Source: Planctomycetota bacterium
GTDB taxonomy: Bacteria; Planctomycetota; UBA1135; GCA-002686595
Direction of reading: 5' to 3'
DNA length: 64,000 bases
Assembly: GCA_002686265.1 (NCBI GenBank)
Contig: NZBA01000135.1
Location: 159,809 to 223,808 of the forward strand
Below, piece by piece: positions 45,276-54,860 of the stretch (position 1 is the first letter of the stretch; each line of letters opens with the position of its first letter). The notes beneath the pieces were generated by a model, which saw only the letters and a list, made by a program, of their open reading frames with translations, did not search any database and was not told the origin of the DNA. A program made the position numbers and the translations under genes.

Positions 45276-47060
45276 CTACTTCCCCGCGTCGTCGACAGCG
45301 CCGTCGATCGCCACGAGGTGGCGGCGCGTGCGCCAGAACACGACACCCTCGGCGATCGCCGGAGTGGCCATGCACTCCTCGCCCAGCGAGTTGACCGCCA
45401 ACAGGTCGATCTGTGCGCCCGCGCGCACGACGAAGACCTCGCCCTGCTCGCTGGTGAGGTAGAGCTTGCCGTCGCCCGCGACGGCCGAGGCGGTGAAGCC
45501 CGTGCCGCCCGATCCTAGACGCTCGCGGAAGCGCTCCTCGCCGCTGCGCGCGTCGTAGCAGGCGAGGATCCCCGCGTCCGAGCACAGGTAGAGCCCGTCG
45601 CCATGGACCAACGGAGTCTGCATGTAGTTCCCGCGCCGCATCCGACTCCAGACCATGTACTCGCTCTCCTCGGCCTTCATCGCAAGCTCGCCGCTCGCCG
45701 CCGGATCGATGGCCAAGATCGGCGCGAAGCGGCCGTGGGCGTTGGTGATGAAGACCAACCCCTGGGCGAAGATCGGCGTCGGGGTCGGGAGGTCCCCGCC
45801 GCCCACGAGCTTCCACAGCTGTGCGCCGCTCGCGAGGTCGTAGCCGCCGATGTGCTTGAAGCCGTTGACGACGACCTGGGAGCGGGACTCGGTGACGACG
45901 ACCGTCGGGCTGCCCCAGCCGGGGAACTCGTCGCGCGGGGTGCGCCAGACGTCCTCGCCGGTCTCGATGTCCAACGCCGCCAGGAACGAGTCACCCTGAA
46001 TGTCGGCCTGCACGAGGACGAGCCGCTCGTGGATCACCGGTGAGGAGCCGAAGCCCCACTCGGCGCCCGGCAACCTGTAGAAGCCCGCGTTCAGATCGCC
46101 CAGGTCCCGCTGCCAGAGCAGCTCGCCCTCGGCCGAGTAGCAGAACAGCCCCTCGCTGCCGAACAGCGCCACCACGCGCTCGCCGTCGGTCGTCGGCGTC
46201 GAGGCGGCGTGGCTGCCCTTCGGGTGGCGGCGGTCGGTCGGGACGCCCTCGAAAGCGGCGCGCTCCCAGAGGACCTCACCGCTCGAGCGGTCCACGCACA
46301 CCACGGCGAAGGTGTGCGGGCTCTCGTCGTCCACCGGGGCGATGTCGCCGTAGAGGCCGACCTTCAACTCCGCCTCTCCGGCCTCGCGCACGGCCGTGGT
46401 GAGGAAGATGCGCTCGCCGAAGATCACCGGCGAGGAGTGGGCCAGGCCGGGGATCGGCGTGCGCCACGCGACGCCCGCGCCGCTCTCGACGTCCCAACGC
46501 ACCGGCAAGGCCGCGCCCTCGCTGATTCCGCTCGCCCCGCGCCCGCGAAACGACGGCCAGTGTCCCTCGCCCGCCCCCGAAGCCCTCGCGCGCTCGATCA
46601 CGCCGAAGAGCTGTCCGGAGTGTCCCGCGCCGCTCCAGGTCCCCGCGTACTGATCGTCGTGGATGACCACCCGCGCTTCGAAGCTGCCCATGAACGGGAT
46701 CGCCATGTCCTCGACGGTGATCACCGGCGTGTCCCCGGCCCACAGGACCTCGACCACCAGCGCCATGGGGAACCGGCTCTCGCCGTAGGCCAAGCTCGCC
46801 TCGAAGCGCCAGCTGCTCTCACTCCCCTCGACCTTGGAGACCGCACCGAGGGTGTAACCGTCCGACTGCGGCGCGCTGCCGGGCGGCGCGTCGCTGGCCG
46901 TGAAGGAGCCGACGAGTTTCGCGCCACTCATCAGCCGGGCGAAGGTCGCCTCGCGTTCGGCCCGCTCGACCATCGCGCTCTCCTGGCGGCCCCACACCGG
47001 CCCTGCGCCGAGGGCGCAGAGGAGGAGCGCGAGGCGGACGGGGGCCGGCGGGGGTGACAT
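45276..47060 (-). CDS. PQQ-type beta-propeller protein with N-terminal domain
   Basis: 594 residues. MSPPPAPVRLALLLCALGAGP is a signal peptide. The first part, residues about 30-165, is an extra beta domain ending in VIHDDQYAGTWSGAGHSGQL. The propeller begins HWPSFRGRGASGISEGAAL and continues with AWRTPIPGLAHSSPVIFGE, FAVVCVDRSSGEVLWERA, YDLASGAQLWKLVGGGDLP and YDARSGEERFRERL, all typical blade edges. Extracytoplasmic. It lies 60 bp beyond the FtsX-type permease on the same strand, so it may be the last gene of the large leftward operon. Substrate or partner is unknown. Confidence 0.86.
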   Translation of the reverse strand: MSPPPAPVRLALLLCALGAGPVWGRQESAMVERAEREATFARLMSGAKLVGSFTASDAPPGSAPQSDGYTLGAVSKVEGSESSWRFEASLAYGESRFPMALVVEVLWAGDTPVITVEDMAIPFMGSFEARVVIHDDQYAGTWSGAGHSGQLFGVIERARASGAGEGHWPSFRGRGASGISEGAALPVRWDVESGAGVAWRTPIPGLAHSSPVIFGERIFLTTAVREAGEAELKVGLYGDIAPVDDESPHTFAVVCVDRSSGEVLWERAAFEGVPTDRRHPKGSHAASTPTTDGERVVALFGSEGLFCYSAEGELLWQRDLGDLNAGFYRLPGAEWGFGSSPVIHERLVLVQADIQGDSFLAALDIETGEDVWRTPRDEFPGWGSPTVVVTESRSQVVVNGFKHIGGYDLASGAQLWKLVGGGDLPTPTPIFAQGLVFITNAHGRFAPILAIDPAASGELAMKAEESEYMVWSRMRRGNYMQTPLVHGDGLYLCSDAGILACYDARSGEERFRERLGSGGTGFTASAVAGDGKLYLTSEQGEVFVVRAGAQIDLLAVNSLGEECMATPAIAEGVVFWRTRRHLVAIDGAVDDAGK

Positions 47061-47120
47061 CGCTGTTCGTTCTCTCGGAGCGGAGCCGACGCCCGCGGGC
47101 GTGCGGGCGGCACCGACACC

Positions 47121-50100
47121 CTACTCCCTGCGCAGGGTGGCCAGCACCTCTCCGCCGACGGCCAGCCGCGCCGCGAGGGTGATCCACAACCAGCCGCTGG
47201 CGGCGAGAGCTGCGACGAGGCCGGCGGCCCGGGCCCAGCCTGATCCCTCCCCCGCGACCGCGGGCAGCAAGGCGACGAAGCCGGCCCCCGCTCCCACTGC
47301 CAGACCCAGGGCGAGCAGCAGGGCGTGCTCGCCTGTGATCATGCGCACGAGGGCGGCCCGGCGGAACCCGACGGCGCGCAACAACGCCAGCTCGCCGCGC
47401 CGCTCCAGGGCGTTGCGCAGCACTACGAGTCCCAGGCCGACGGTGCCCAAGAGCATCCCGATCCCCCCCAGGACGCCGAAGATCGCGAGGTAAGTGTTCT
47501 GCACGGCGTGGAACTCGTTCAGGCGCACGGCGGTCGAGCTGACCGTCAAGCCTTCGTCGGCGAGCCCGCGCCCGAGCTCCTCGGCTACGGCCGCCGCGCG
47601 CTCGGGCGGCGCGTCAACGAGGAACATCCGGTGGCCGCTCTGGGAGGGGAAGCGCTCCTCGAAGGCGCGCTCGGAGATCACGAGGTTGCCCTGCAGGATC
47701 GAGCTCGCCACGGCGGCGACGATCCGCACGCGAAAGGGCCGGCCCTGCTCGTCGGTGTACTCGATCGCCTCTCCGACCCGCCGGTGCATCGACCAGGTGA
47801 TGCTCGCTTCGTCGCCGATCGCCGGGACGCTGTCGTCCGCCGCGAGCGGTTCAAGGGCCAGCCAGCCGTGGTCGGGGTCCACGCCGTCGGCGGTCTGGGT
47901 GAAGCGAAAGGCGCCGCGCGCGTCCAGGAGCGCCGGCTCGACGCCCAACAGACGCGGGCTCGACGGCACGCCCAGGTGCAGGCAGCTCGCCTCGTCGCCG
48001 TCGCGCACCCTCAGGGGCACCGCCCCGACGCCATCGAGGAGGTCGGGGTCGAGGCCGTAGGCTTCGCGCCCGCTCTGGGTGTTGACGTCGTGGAGGACGC
48101 CGAGGGTCGCCTCCGCCACGAGGGCGAACCCGCCCGTTCCCGTGTCCCGCCGCCCGCCCGCCGCCTCGGCCGTGGCGTCGCGGTGGTTGGCGGCGACGGC
48201 GACGACCAGGAAGGTCCCCGACGCGAGCAGGGCGGCGGTGCCCAGGCTGCGCCCGCCGCACCGTGCGCCGCCGCCCAGGGCCAAGGCGGCGAGGGAATCC
48301 CGCGGCGAGGAGCTCGGCGCTCCCAGCCTCGCCAGCAGGGCGCCGCTCGCCGCGATCCCCGCCCCCAGGAGCAGGGCCCCCGCTCCGAAGAAGGCGCCGG
48401 CCGCCGCCGCGCCCTCGCGGGGATCGACGCTCATGAGGACCACGGTCGCCCCGACCACGCACGCCGCGGCGATCCACGGGCCTTGCCGGGCGCGCATGAG
48501 CTCGCCGCCTCCGTGGGCGGCCGGCACCTCCGCGAGCAGCGCTGCCGCGGGCCGCCGGCCCTGGCGGCGGAGGGAGATTGCCATCGCCGCCACGGCCCCA
48601 ACCACACTGATCCCCGCTCCCAGGGCCAGACTCCCGGCGGTGACGGTCAATCCGATCGACGCGCCGCCGACGGCTCCGCTCCAGATCGTGCCGAGCCCAC
48701 CCAAGAGGGCGGCGGTGAAGGCCAGGCCGCCGGGAACCCCGACGGCGGCCCCGGCGAGCGCCACCACGAGCCCCTCGGTCAAGAAGGCGCGCACCACGCG
48801 CCGCCGCCGCCAGCCGACGGCCGACAGGAGGCCCAGCTCCCGCGAGCGCTGCTCGACGCCGAAGGCGAAGAGCATCGCCGTCAGCAACAGGGCGGCGGCG
48901 ATCAGGAAGGAGGACAGGCCGCCGAACAGGCCGCCGAAGTCGGTAGCGGCGGCGCCGGACGCCAGGGCCGGCGTGCGCACGTCCTCGAAGAACAGTCCCA
49001 CCTCGGCCGGGTCCACTTCCTCGCGCACCACGCGCGCAACCTCGCCGGCGCCGGCGGCGGGGAAGCGCAGGGCGGTGAGCGATCCGAAGCGGTCGGCCCA
49101 CAACGCCTGGCCCGCCGCGAGGCCGACGAAGGCCTTGGGGGTGCCGCGGTGCTCTTCCCAGTAGGCCTCGTCCTCGTCGCGCACCAACTCGAGGTCGAGC
49201 TCGATCCCCGGCTCCCAGTCGCGGCAGTGGTCCGCGTCGGCCAGCCCCGGGAAGGCGGGCATCAGGGTCGGGTCGGCCACGGGTCCGGCGAGGTCCACGA
49301 CCGAGCGCACGCGAAAGGTGTGGCTCTGCTCGACGAGCCGCGAGGAAGGGCCGAGGGCCCAGGTCGTCATCACGAGCTCGTCCCCCGCCGACGCGTCGAG
49401 GTCCGCGGCCAGGTGGTCGTGAATCACCAGCTCGTCGGCGGCGAGGTCGGCGGGCACGAGCGCCGTCTCGACCGTCGGCTCCCCCACCGATCCCACGGCG
49501 CACACGAAGGAGTAGGGCGTCGTGCGCTCTCCGACGCGCATTGCCTTGGCGAAGGTGGTCAGGACGCCCACGGCCGCCAGGGAGGAGCCCGCGACCGCCT
49601 CCCCCAGCGCCGCATCGAGGAACACACGCTCGCCGGTGAGCTCGACGCCCTCCCCCACGGCCAGGGGGTGCAGGTGCCAGCCGGCGTCGGCGAGGGTCCA
49701 GACCCGGCCGAGAGCGGCCCCGGCGGCGTCGGTCCCCTCCTCCGCCGTCGCCGCGCCGCCCACCAACAAGAGGTTCGAGCGCTCCCCGAGGTCCAGCTCA
49801 TCCTGCAGCCACGCGCGGGAGCAGACCGCCAGCAGCGGTGGGAGCGGGGAGGCGCTGAGGGAGAAGCGCCCGCCGTCGCAGTCTGTGAGCACGCCCGCGA
49901 CGCGCACGCGCAGGCCGATCGTGCGCTCGTCGCTCTGGGCGAGGACCATGTCGCGCGCCATCGCACTCGGCAGGTCGAGGCGCAGCAGCACCTCGTCGGA
50001 GGTGCCGACACCGAGCTGCCGTGCGAGGCGCTCGTTCACGAGCACCTCGCCGGGGGCGGGCGGCTCGACCGCGGGGGAGGCATCGGCGAGCTCGAAGAAG

Positions 50101-50510
50101 CCCCCGTCCACGCCTAGCGCCCGGACTCCGTTCGCCCGGCGTCCGGTGCCGGGAGCGGAAGCCACGCCCGACAGGGCGATCGCGGCCGTCACGCGCACAG
50201 GCGCGGGCTCCTCCCGCGCCTCCGGCCCCGGAGGCGTCGCGCCCGGGGCAGCTGCCCGGCCCGCGGGACCCAGCTCCGCCGCCAGCCTCCCGGCGAGGGC
50301 GTCGGTGAAGAAACGGTCCCGCGCGTCCAGGGCCGCGTCAACCGCGCCGACCCGCGCCACGGCCTGCCCCCGCAGGTGGGCGCGCACCGAGTCGCCGACG
50401 GCGAGGGCGCCGACGAGCACGGCGGTCGCCACGCCCGTCCCCAGGGCGACGCCCAGGTGCGTGCGCCAGTAGTGGCGGAGGCCCGAGGCGGCCAGCCGGG
50501 CGGCATTCAT
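47121..50510 (-). CDS. FtsX-family ABC transporter permease (large, duplicated)
   Basis: 1129 residues from the ATG at 50510, which overlaps the ATPase stop as ATGA. The N-terminal membrane helix is HLGVALGTGVATAVLVGALA; a periplasmic MacB-like region follows. Two FtsX cores are recognisable: ELGLLSAVGWRRRRVVRAFL at the middle and GELALLRAVGFRRAALVRMI at the C-terminus, each with multiple helices. Length is larger than single FtsX permeases, so the two cores could act without a second permease. With the ATPase gene immediately upstream this makes a LolCDE/MacB-like transporter, perhaps for lipoproteins or lipids; substrate not determinable. Translationally coupled to the ATPase gene. Confidence 0.88.
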   Translation of the reverse strand: MNAARLAASGLRHYWRTHLGVALGTGVATAVLVGALAVGDSVRAHLRGQAVARVGAVDAALDARDRFFTDALAGRLAAELGPAGRAAAPGATPPGPEAREEPAPVRVTAAIALSGVASAPGTGRRANGVRALGVDGGFFELADASPAVEPPAPGEVLVNERLARQLGVGTSDEVLLRLDLPSAMARDMVLAQSDERTIGLRVRVAGVLTDCDGGRFSLSASPLPPLLAVCSRAWLQDELDLGERSNLLLVGGAATAEEGTDAAGAALGRVWTLADAGWHLHPLAVGEGVELTGERVFLDAALGEAVAGSSLAAVGVLTTFAKAMRVGERTTPYSFVCAVGSVGEPTVETALVPADLAADELVIHDHLAADLDASAGDELVMTTWALGPSSRLVEQSHTFRVRSVVDLAGPVADPTLMPAFPGLADADHCRDWEPGIELDLELVRDEDEAYWEEHRGTPKAFVGLAAGQALWADRFGSLTALRFPAAGAGEVARVVREEVDPAEVGLFFEDVRTPALASGAAATDFGGLFGGLSSFLIAAALLLTAMLFAFGVEQRSRELGLLSAVGWRRRRVVRAFLTEGLVVALAGAAVGVPGGLAFTAALLGGLGTIWSGAVGGASIGLTVTAGSLALGAGISVVGAVAAMAISLRRQGRRPAAALLAEVPAAHGGGELMRARQGPWIAAACVVGATVVLMSVDPREGAAAAGAFFGAGALLLGAGIAASGALLARLGAPSSSPRDSLAALALGGGARCGGRSLGTAALLASGTFLVVAVAANHRDATAEAAGGRRDTGTGGFALVAEATLGVLHDVNTQSGREAYGLDPDLLDGVGAVPLRVRDGDEASCLHLGVPSSPRLLGVEPALLDARGAFRFTQTADGVDPDHGWLALEPLAADDSVPAIGDEASITWSMHRRVGEAIEYTDEQGRPFRVRIVAAVASSILQGNLVISERAFEERFPSQSGHRMFLVDAPPERAAAVAEELGRGLADEGLTVSSTAVRLNEFHAVQNTYLAIFGVLGGIGMLLGTVGLGLVVLRNALERRGELALLRAVGFRRAALVRMITGEHALLLALGLAVGAGAGFVALLPAVAGEGSGWARAAGLVAALAASGWLWITLAARLAVGGEVLATLRRE

Positions 50511-51193
50511 CCCTCGACGAGCCTCCCCGCGCCGAGGCAGAGCCGGCGCTGCATCCGCACCGCCAGGGCCTCGGCGTGGGTGACGACGAGCAGGGTCAGG
50601 CCGTGCTCGGCGTGCAGCCCGACGAGGAGTTCGGCGAGCCCGGCGGCGGCCACCGAGTCCAGGGAGCCGGTCGGCTCGTCCGCCAGGAGCAGGCGCGGCT
50701 CGTTGATCAGGGCGCGCACGACGGCCACGCGCTGGCGCTCGCCGCCCGACAGCTCGCCGGGGCGGTGGTCGCAGCGGTCGGCGAGCCCGACCTCCTCCAG
50801 CAGTCCGCGCGCCCGCTCCCGCGCACCCGCGCGGTCGGCACGTCTGCGGGCGAGGGTCGGCACGAGCACGTTCTCCAACGCCGAGCACTGGGGCAGAAGG
50901 TGGTGGTCCTGGAACACGAAGCCGACGATCTCGTTGCGCAGGTCGGCCAGCCCGTCGCCGTCGATCTCGGCGAGGTCCGTGCCCGCGATGCGCACCGACC
51001 CGCTCGTCGGCGGCGCGAGTGCGCCGATCAAGTGCAACAGCGTGCTCTTGCCCGAGCCCGACGGCCCGACGACGGCCACGGACTCGCCTTCGGCGACGGA
51101 CAGGTCGACGTCGCTCAGCACCTGGGTCACCCGGCCGGCGCCCGCATCGCCAAAGCGCTGGGAGACGCCGCGGAGCTCGACGAGGGCGGTCAC
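50507..51193 (-). CDS. ABC transporter ATP-binding protein (LolD-like)
   Basis: 228 residues from a GTG at 51193 that overlaps the previous stop (GTGA). Sites: Walker A VVGPSGSGKST (residues 41-51), Q-loop Gln95, signature ELSGGERQRVAVVR (147-160), Walker B LLLADEPTGSLD (168-179), switch His in VVTHAEAL. The order and length fit the LolD/MacB-type ATPases (HLIGALAPPTSGSVRIAGTD is also typical). Its stop overlaps the start of the FtsX permease in ATGA, so both are produced together. No membrane segments; sits on the cytoplasmic side. Confidence 0.93.
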   Translation of the reverse strand: MTALVELRGVSQRFGDAGAGRVTQVLSDVDLSVAEGESVAVVGPSGSGKSTLLHLIGALAPPTSGSVRIAGTDLAEIDGDGLADLRNEIVGFVFQDHHLLPQCSALENVLVPTLARRRADRAGARERARGLLEEVGLADRCDHRPGELSGGERQRVAVVRALINEPRLLLADEPTGSLDSVAAAGLAELLVGLHAEHGLTLLVVTHAEALAVRMQRRLCLGAGRLVEG

Positions 51194-51735
51194 CGCTGCG
51201 CGCCGTCGCTCTCGCTCGCCGCCGCCGCCGCGGGAGCTGCCGGGCCCGGCTTGTAGAGTGTCACCAGGGTTCCGCCGAGCGCCGCGAGGGCGATGCCGGC
51301 GAGGAACTGCCAGCGCAGGCCGCCGAATCCTCCGGCGGGGGGATGGATCGCCATGGCGACGATCGCGTTCACGATCGGCGCTCCGGCGAAGATGATCGAC
51401 ATCACCGCCGCGGGGTGCCCGCGGGCGCCGAAGGCCAAGAGCACGCAGAAGGCGCCGACAGCGCCGGAGGTCCCGGCCAACAGCGACCAGAGGACCCCGC
51501 CGGCGGGCATCGCCCAGTCCGAGCGGGCGGCGAGCAGCAGCACCGCGGGTCCGACAACGGCGATCAGGAAGTAGGCGATCCCGACCCACAGGAAGGCCTT
51601 GTAGCGCCCGTTCTCCGGGTCGGCCATCGCTGCCTGCCCGGTGTGCAGCAGCACGCCGTAGAGTCCCCAGGTCACGACCGTCATCAACGAGAAGGTCAGC
51701 CAGAGGTTCGCGGTCTGGCCGTCTTCGACCGCCAT
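51190..51735 (-). CDS. small DMT-like membrane protein
   Basis: 181 residues from the ATG at 51735, with AAGGAGA five bases ahead. About five membrane segments are clear: LWLTFSLMTVVTWGLYGVLL, WVGIAYFLIAVVGPAVLLLA, LLAGTSGAVGAFCVLLAFGA, VMSIIFAGAPIVNAIVAMAI and FLAGIALAALGGTLVTLYKP. This is half the size of EamA/DMT transporters and resembles one repeat of that fold. Its stop overlaps the ATPase start (GTGA) and its start lies one base from the thioesterase stop. No substrate can be assigned. Confidence 0.78.
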   Translation of the reverse strand: MAVEDGQTANLWLTFSLMTVVTWGLYGVLLHTGQAAMADPENGRYKAFLWVGIAYFLIAVVGPAVLLLAARSDWAMPAGGVLWSLLAGTSGAVGAFCVLLAFGARGHPAAVMSIIFAGAPIVNAIVAMAIHPPAGGFGGLRWQFLAGIALAALGGTLVTLYKPGPAAPAAAAASESDGAQR

Positions 51736-51736
51736 G

Positions 51737-52228
51737 TCAGTCTCCTTCCGTCGCGCGGGGTTTCCGCTCCAGGGCCGCCCGGGCGGCGTCGATCTTCTCC
51801 CGCGGCGCGACGCTGACGCGCTTTGCGACTTCGGCGGGCATGTCCGTCGCGTGTACCCCGTCGCCGGCTGGATCCCGCACGACGCAGACCGTGCGCATGC
51901 GTCCCCCCGCCATCGGTTCCGCCGCACCGTCGGCCGCGAAGAAGCCGAACTCGAAGGCCAGGGAGCTCGCTGTGCGATCACTGACGAGCAGGCGGACCTT
52001 GATTCGGTCGGGGTAGCGCAGGGGCCGGCGGTAGACGCACTCGGCGTCGACGCGCACCCAGCCGAGCATGACGCCGTCGCTCTCGCTGTGGGCGGAGAGA
52101 CCGAGGGAGCGGAAGAAGGTGTGCTCGGCCTCCTCCATGTACCGGAAGTAGTTGGAGAAGTGGACGATGCCGGACATGTCCGTCTCGGCGAACTCGACGG
52201 TGCGCTCGTACTCGAACTCGTGGGTCAT
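51737..52228 (-). CDS. hotdog-fold acyl-CoA thioesterase (4HBT/YbgC-like)
   Basis: 163 residues. Start at ATG 52228, overlapping the glycosyltransferase stop as ATGA. VEFAETDMSGIVHFSNYFRYMEEAE contains the catalytic-type Asp and the hotdog helix start (here quoted without the tail: ETDMSGIVHFSNYFRYME), and MAGGRMRTVCVVRDPAGDGV is a following beta strand. Single hotdog proteins of this length are thioesterases such as YbgC. In this operon with a glycosyltransferase and HemN-like enzyme, its acyl substrate is unknown. Cytoplasmic. Confidence 0.85.
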   Translation of the reverse strand: MTHEFEYERTVEFAETDMSGIVHFSNYFRYMEEAEHTFFRSLGLSAHSESDGVMLGWVRVDAECVYRRPLRYPDRIKVRLLVSDRTASSLAFEFGFFAADGAAEPMAGGRMRTVCVVRDPAGDGVHATDMPAEVAKRVSVAPREKIDAARAALERKPRATEGD

Positions 52229-53544
52229 GCGGGGTCCCGGCGGTGGGCGAGCATTGTACAGACGTCCGCGATGCCGAGAGCCATGTGCTCGGCGCCGAAG
52301 CACTCGCGCACGGCGCGGCGACCTCTCTCGGCGAGGGCGCGAGCGCGCGCCGGATCGAGCAGCAACGCCTCGAGGGCGTCGGCCAGGGAGGCGGCGTCGT
52401 CGGGCTCGCACAGTACGCCGCCGCCGGTGGCCTCGATCAGCTCGGGGAAGGCCGCGTGGCGCGGCTGGACGACCGGCACCCCGGCGGCGAGGGCTTCGAG
52501 CACGTACAGGCCGAAGGACTCGCCGTAGGTCGCGGGCACCGAGAGCACCGCGAGGGAGTCGAGGAAGCGCACCTTCTCGGCGCGGGTGATGTCCGGGTGG
52601 AGCTCGACCTCGGCCGCCGCGCCCGCCTCGGCGATGCGCGCGCGCAGGCGCTCGACGAAGGGGCGGTCTGAGGCCAACAGCGTCCCGGCGACCGCGAGGC
52701 GGGTGCCTTCCACGCGCCCGCGCCCGCGCAGGGCGAGGAACGCGTCGACGAGGGTCGCGAGGCCCTTGTCGGGGCACATGCGCGCCAGGAAGCCGATGCG
52801 CGGGACGGGCGGGGTGTCAGCGCTCCAGGGCCCCGGCAGGTCCAGCAGGTCGGCGGCCTCGATGCCGTTGTGGACGACGGTGAGCTTCTCGGCCGGGATC
52901 GCGAGACGCTCGGCCATCAGGGCGCCGTAGTCGGCGCTGACGGCGATGAAGGCGTCGGCGTCGGCGACGCGCTCGGCCACCGCCCGCCAGGCGCGCTCGC
53001 GGAAGGGCTCGCCCAGCCCGTCGAGGAAGGGCGCCTCGCCTTGCATGGTGCACACCAGCGGCCGGTCGAACTCCGCGCGCAGGCGCCGGGCCGTGCCGAG
53101 CAGCATGGCGTTGGACAGGAGCAGCACGTCGGGGTCGTCGCCGGTCGCGCGCACGCGGCGCGCGAGCTTGTCGACCTCGCCCGCCAGGGGGCCGCGCTCA
53201 CCCTCGATCGCCGCCAGGGTCATCGCGCCGAGCCCGGCGGGGTCGGTCATGTTGCTGTGCCGCGCGACCCAGCGCAGCAGGCGCGGTGAGTCGAGGGCGT
53301 CGGCGAGGGGACCGGGCAGGTGCCGCGCCGCGGCCAGCTTCTGTTGCAGGAAGACGTTGATCCCGCCCATGCGCACGGGCTCGGCGGCGTCGGGCGCCTC
53401 CTCTTCGAGCACCAGCGGCAGGTACAGGGGCACCATGCGCACCTCGTGGCCCGCCGCGCGCAGGGCGTTCGCCAGGGTCCCGTCGCGCAGGCAACTCCCG
53501 CAGTGGAAGTGTCCGGTGCCGGGGGTGAACAGGGCGATCCGCAT
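52225..53544 (-). CDS. GT4 family glycosyltransferase
   Basis: 439 residues. N-terminal domain: MRIALFTPGTGHFHCGSCLR (nucleotide-sugar enzyme front) and DPDVLLLSNAMLLGTARRLR; middle VVHNGIEAADLLDLPG; C-terminal domain contains RIGFLARMCPDKGLATLVDA and YGESFGLYVLEALAAGVPVV, with the two Glu residues of the EX7E-type GT4 motif. The ATG at 53544 overlaps nothing but is 14 bp from the radical SAM stop. GT4 retaining enzymes transfer a sugar to lipids or polymers; donor unknown. Coupled to the downstream thioesterase by ATGA. Confidence 0.92.
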   Translation of the reverse strand: MRIALFTPGTGHFHCGSCLRDGTLANALRAAGHEVRMVPLYLPLVLEEEAPDAAEPVRMGGINVFLQQKLAAARHLPGPLADALDSPRLLRWVARHSNMTDPAGLGAMTLAAIEGERGPLAGEVDKLARRVRATGDDPDVLLLSNAMLLGTARRLRAEFDRPLVCTMQGEAPFLDGLGEPFRERAWRAVAERVADADAFIAVSADYGALMAERLAIPAEKLTVVHNGIEAADLLDLPGPWSADTPPVPRIGFLARMCPDKGLATLVDAFLALRGRGRVEGTRLAVAGTLLASDRPFVERLRARIAEAGAAAEVELHPDITRAEKVRFLDSLAVLSVPATYGESFGLYVLEALAAGVPVVQPRHAAFPELIEATGGGVLCEPDDAASLADALEALLLDPARARALAERGRRAVRECFGAEHMALGIADVCTMLAHRRDPA

Positions 53545-53558
53545 GGTCGCGACGGTCC

Positions 53559-54860
53559 TCAGCAGACGCGCTCGGTGCGGTGCTCGGGGCGGAAGTAGGC
53601 CGGCAGCAGGCGATCGACCTGCATCAGCCCCGCGCGGGTCGTGCGGATCTCGCCGTCGGTGATCTCGACCAGGCCGTCGGCCACCTGGGGCGCGAGGGCC
53701 TCACCGAAGCGCTCGCGAAGGTCCACGCCGAACTTCTCCTCGAAGGGGGTGAGGCCCACGCGGCCGAGCTTCATCTGCAGGAGGAACTCGCGCACCAGCC
53801 GCTCGTCTTCGTTCATCGGGTAGGCGCGCAGGTGGGGCGCCTCGCCCGCGGCGACTCTTCGCTCGTAGGTCTCGATCTCGTGCTCGTTCTGGAAGTGGAC
53901 GCCGCCGAGGTGCGAGAAGGAGGAGACGCCGATCCCGGCCATGTCCGCGCCCTTCCACAGGGCGTCGCGGTAGAGAAAGCGTGTCTTCTCGTCCCGGCAG
54001 GCAGTGTAGGCGCTGCCGATCCGGTAGCCGTAGGCCTCCAGGCGCGCGAAGCCCTCGTCGGCCCAGGCGCGCTTGGTCGCCCAGTCCGCCACGGGTGCGA
54101 CGGCCTCGCCGCCCTCGCGCATGCGCCCGTAGAGGGTCGTGTTGAAGGGCACCTCCATCTGGTAGATCGTCACGCTCTCGGGCAGCAGCTCGATCGTGCG
54201 CCCGATGCACTCGCTCCAGGTCGCGTCGGTCTCCCCCACCATGCCGGCGATCAGGTCGATGTTGACCGACTTGAAGTCCGCCTCGCGCAGGAAGCCGTAG
54301 GCGCGCAGGATCTCGTCGGCCCGGTGTGCGCGGTGGTTGCGTTCGAGGAGGTCCGGATCGAAGTGCTCGACGCCCAGGCTGGCGCGGGTCACGCCGAGCT
54401 CGGCGAGGGCGGCGACCTTGGGTTGTTGGAGCGTTCCGGGCTCGCACTCGAAGGCGATCTCCTCGGCGGCGTCGAAGGGCAGGATCTCGCTCAGGGAGCC
54501 GAAGAGCTCGCGCAGCTGGGAGGCCGAGAGGTAGGACGGCGTCCCGCCGCCGAAGTACACGAAGCTCGGGCGTCGGCCCGCGAGGTAGGGACGCTCGGCG
54601 AGCAGGGCCAGCTCGGCGGCGAGGGTGTCGAGGTAGCGGCGGATGTCGGCGCTGCTCTTGTCGGTGTAGACCTTGAAATAGCAGAAGTCGCAGCGCTGGC
54701 GGCAGAACGGGAGATGGACGTAGAGGCCGAGGGGGACGTCTTCGGGCGGCGGCTCGGCGAGCTTCTCGGCGACGCTCGCCACCGCGTCGAGGCTCCAGGC
54801 CGAGAACGGCGGGTAGTTGGAGACGAAGTAGTTCCCCGCGCGGGTCTGTTCGACGGTCAT
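53559..54860 (-). CDS. HemN/HemW-like radical SAM enzyme
   Basis: 433 residues. The cluster motif is HLPFCRQRCDFCYFKVY (CxxxCxxC, about residues 53-60) right after GLYVHLP, and PSFVYFGGGTPSYLSASQLR is the GGGTP motif. IDLIAGMVGETDATW and GYRIGSAYTACRDEKTRFLY follow, and LGRVGLTPFEEKFGVDLRER is the HemN C-terminal domain. HemN-like enzymes include oxygen-independent coproporphyrinogen oxidase and heme chaperones, but specificity cannot be judged: the usual HemN second-Cys and substrate residues were not checked. ATG at 54860 overlaps the propeller stop (ATGA). Cytoplasmic, Fe-S dependent. Confidence 0.88.
   Translation of the reverse strand: MTVEQTRAGNYFVSNYPPFSAWSLDAVASVAEKLAEPPPEDVPLGLYVHLPFCRQRCDFCYFKVYTDKSSADIRRYLDTLAAELALLAERPYLAGRRPSFVYFGGGTPSYLSASQLRELFGSLSEILPFDAAEEIAFECEPGTLQQPKVAALAELGVTRASLGVEHFDPDLLERNHRAHRADEILRAYGFLREADFKSVNIDLIAGMVGETDATWSECIGRTIELLPESVTIYQMEVPFNTTLYGRMREGGEAVAPVADWATKRAWADEGFARLEAYGYRIGSAYTACRDEKTRFLYRDALWKGADMAGIGVSSFSHLGGVHFQNEHEIETYERRVAAGEAPHLRAYPMNEDERLVREFLLQMKLGRVGLTPFEEKFGVDLRERFGEALAPQVADGLVEITDGEIRTTRAGLMQVDRLLPAYFRPEHRTERVC

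Noticed and set aside
47325..50117. 930-codon plus-strand frame opposite the FtsX-type permease
   Set aside because: It is the antisense of a gene with clear FtsX motifs, is Gln/Gly/Arg/His-rich, and has no domain.
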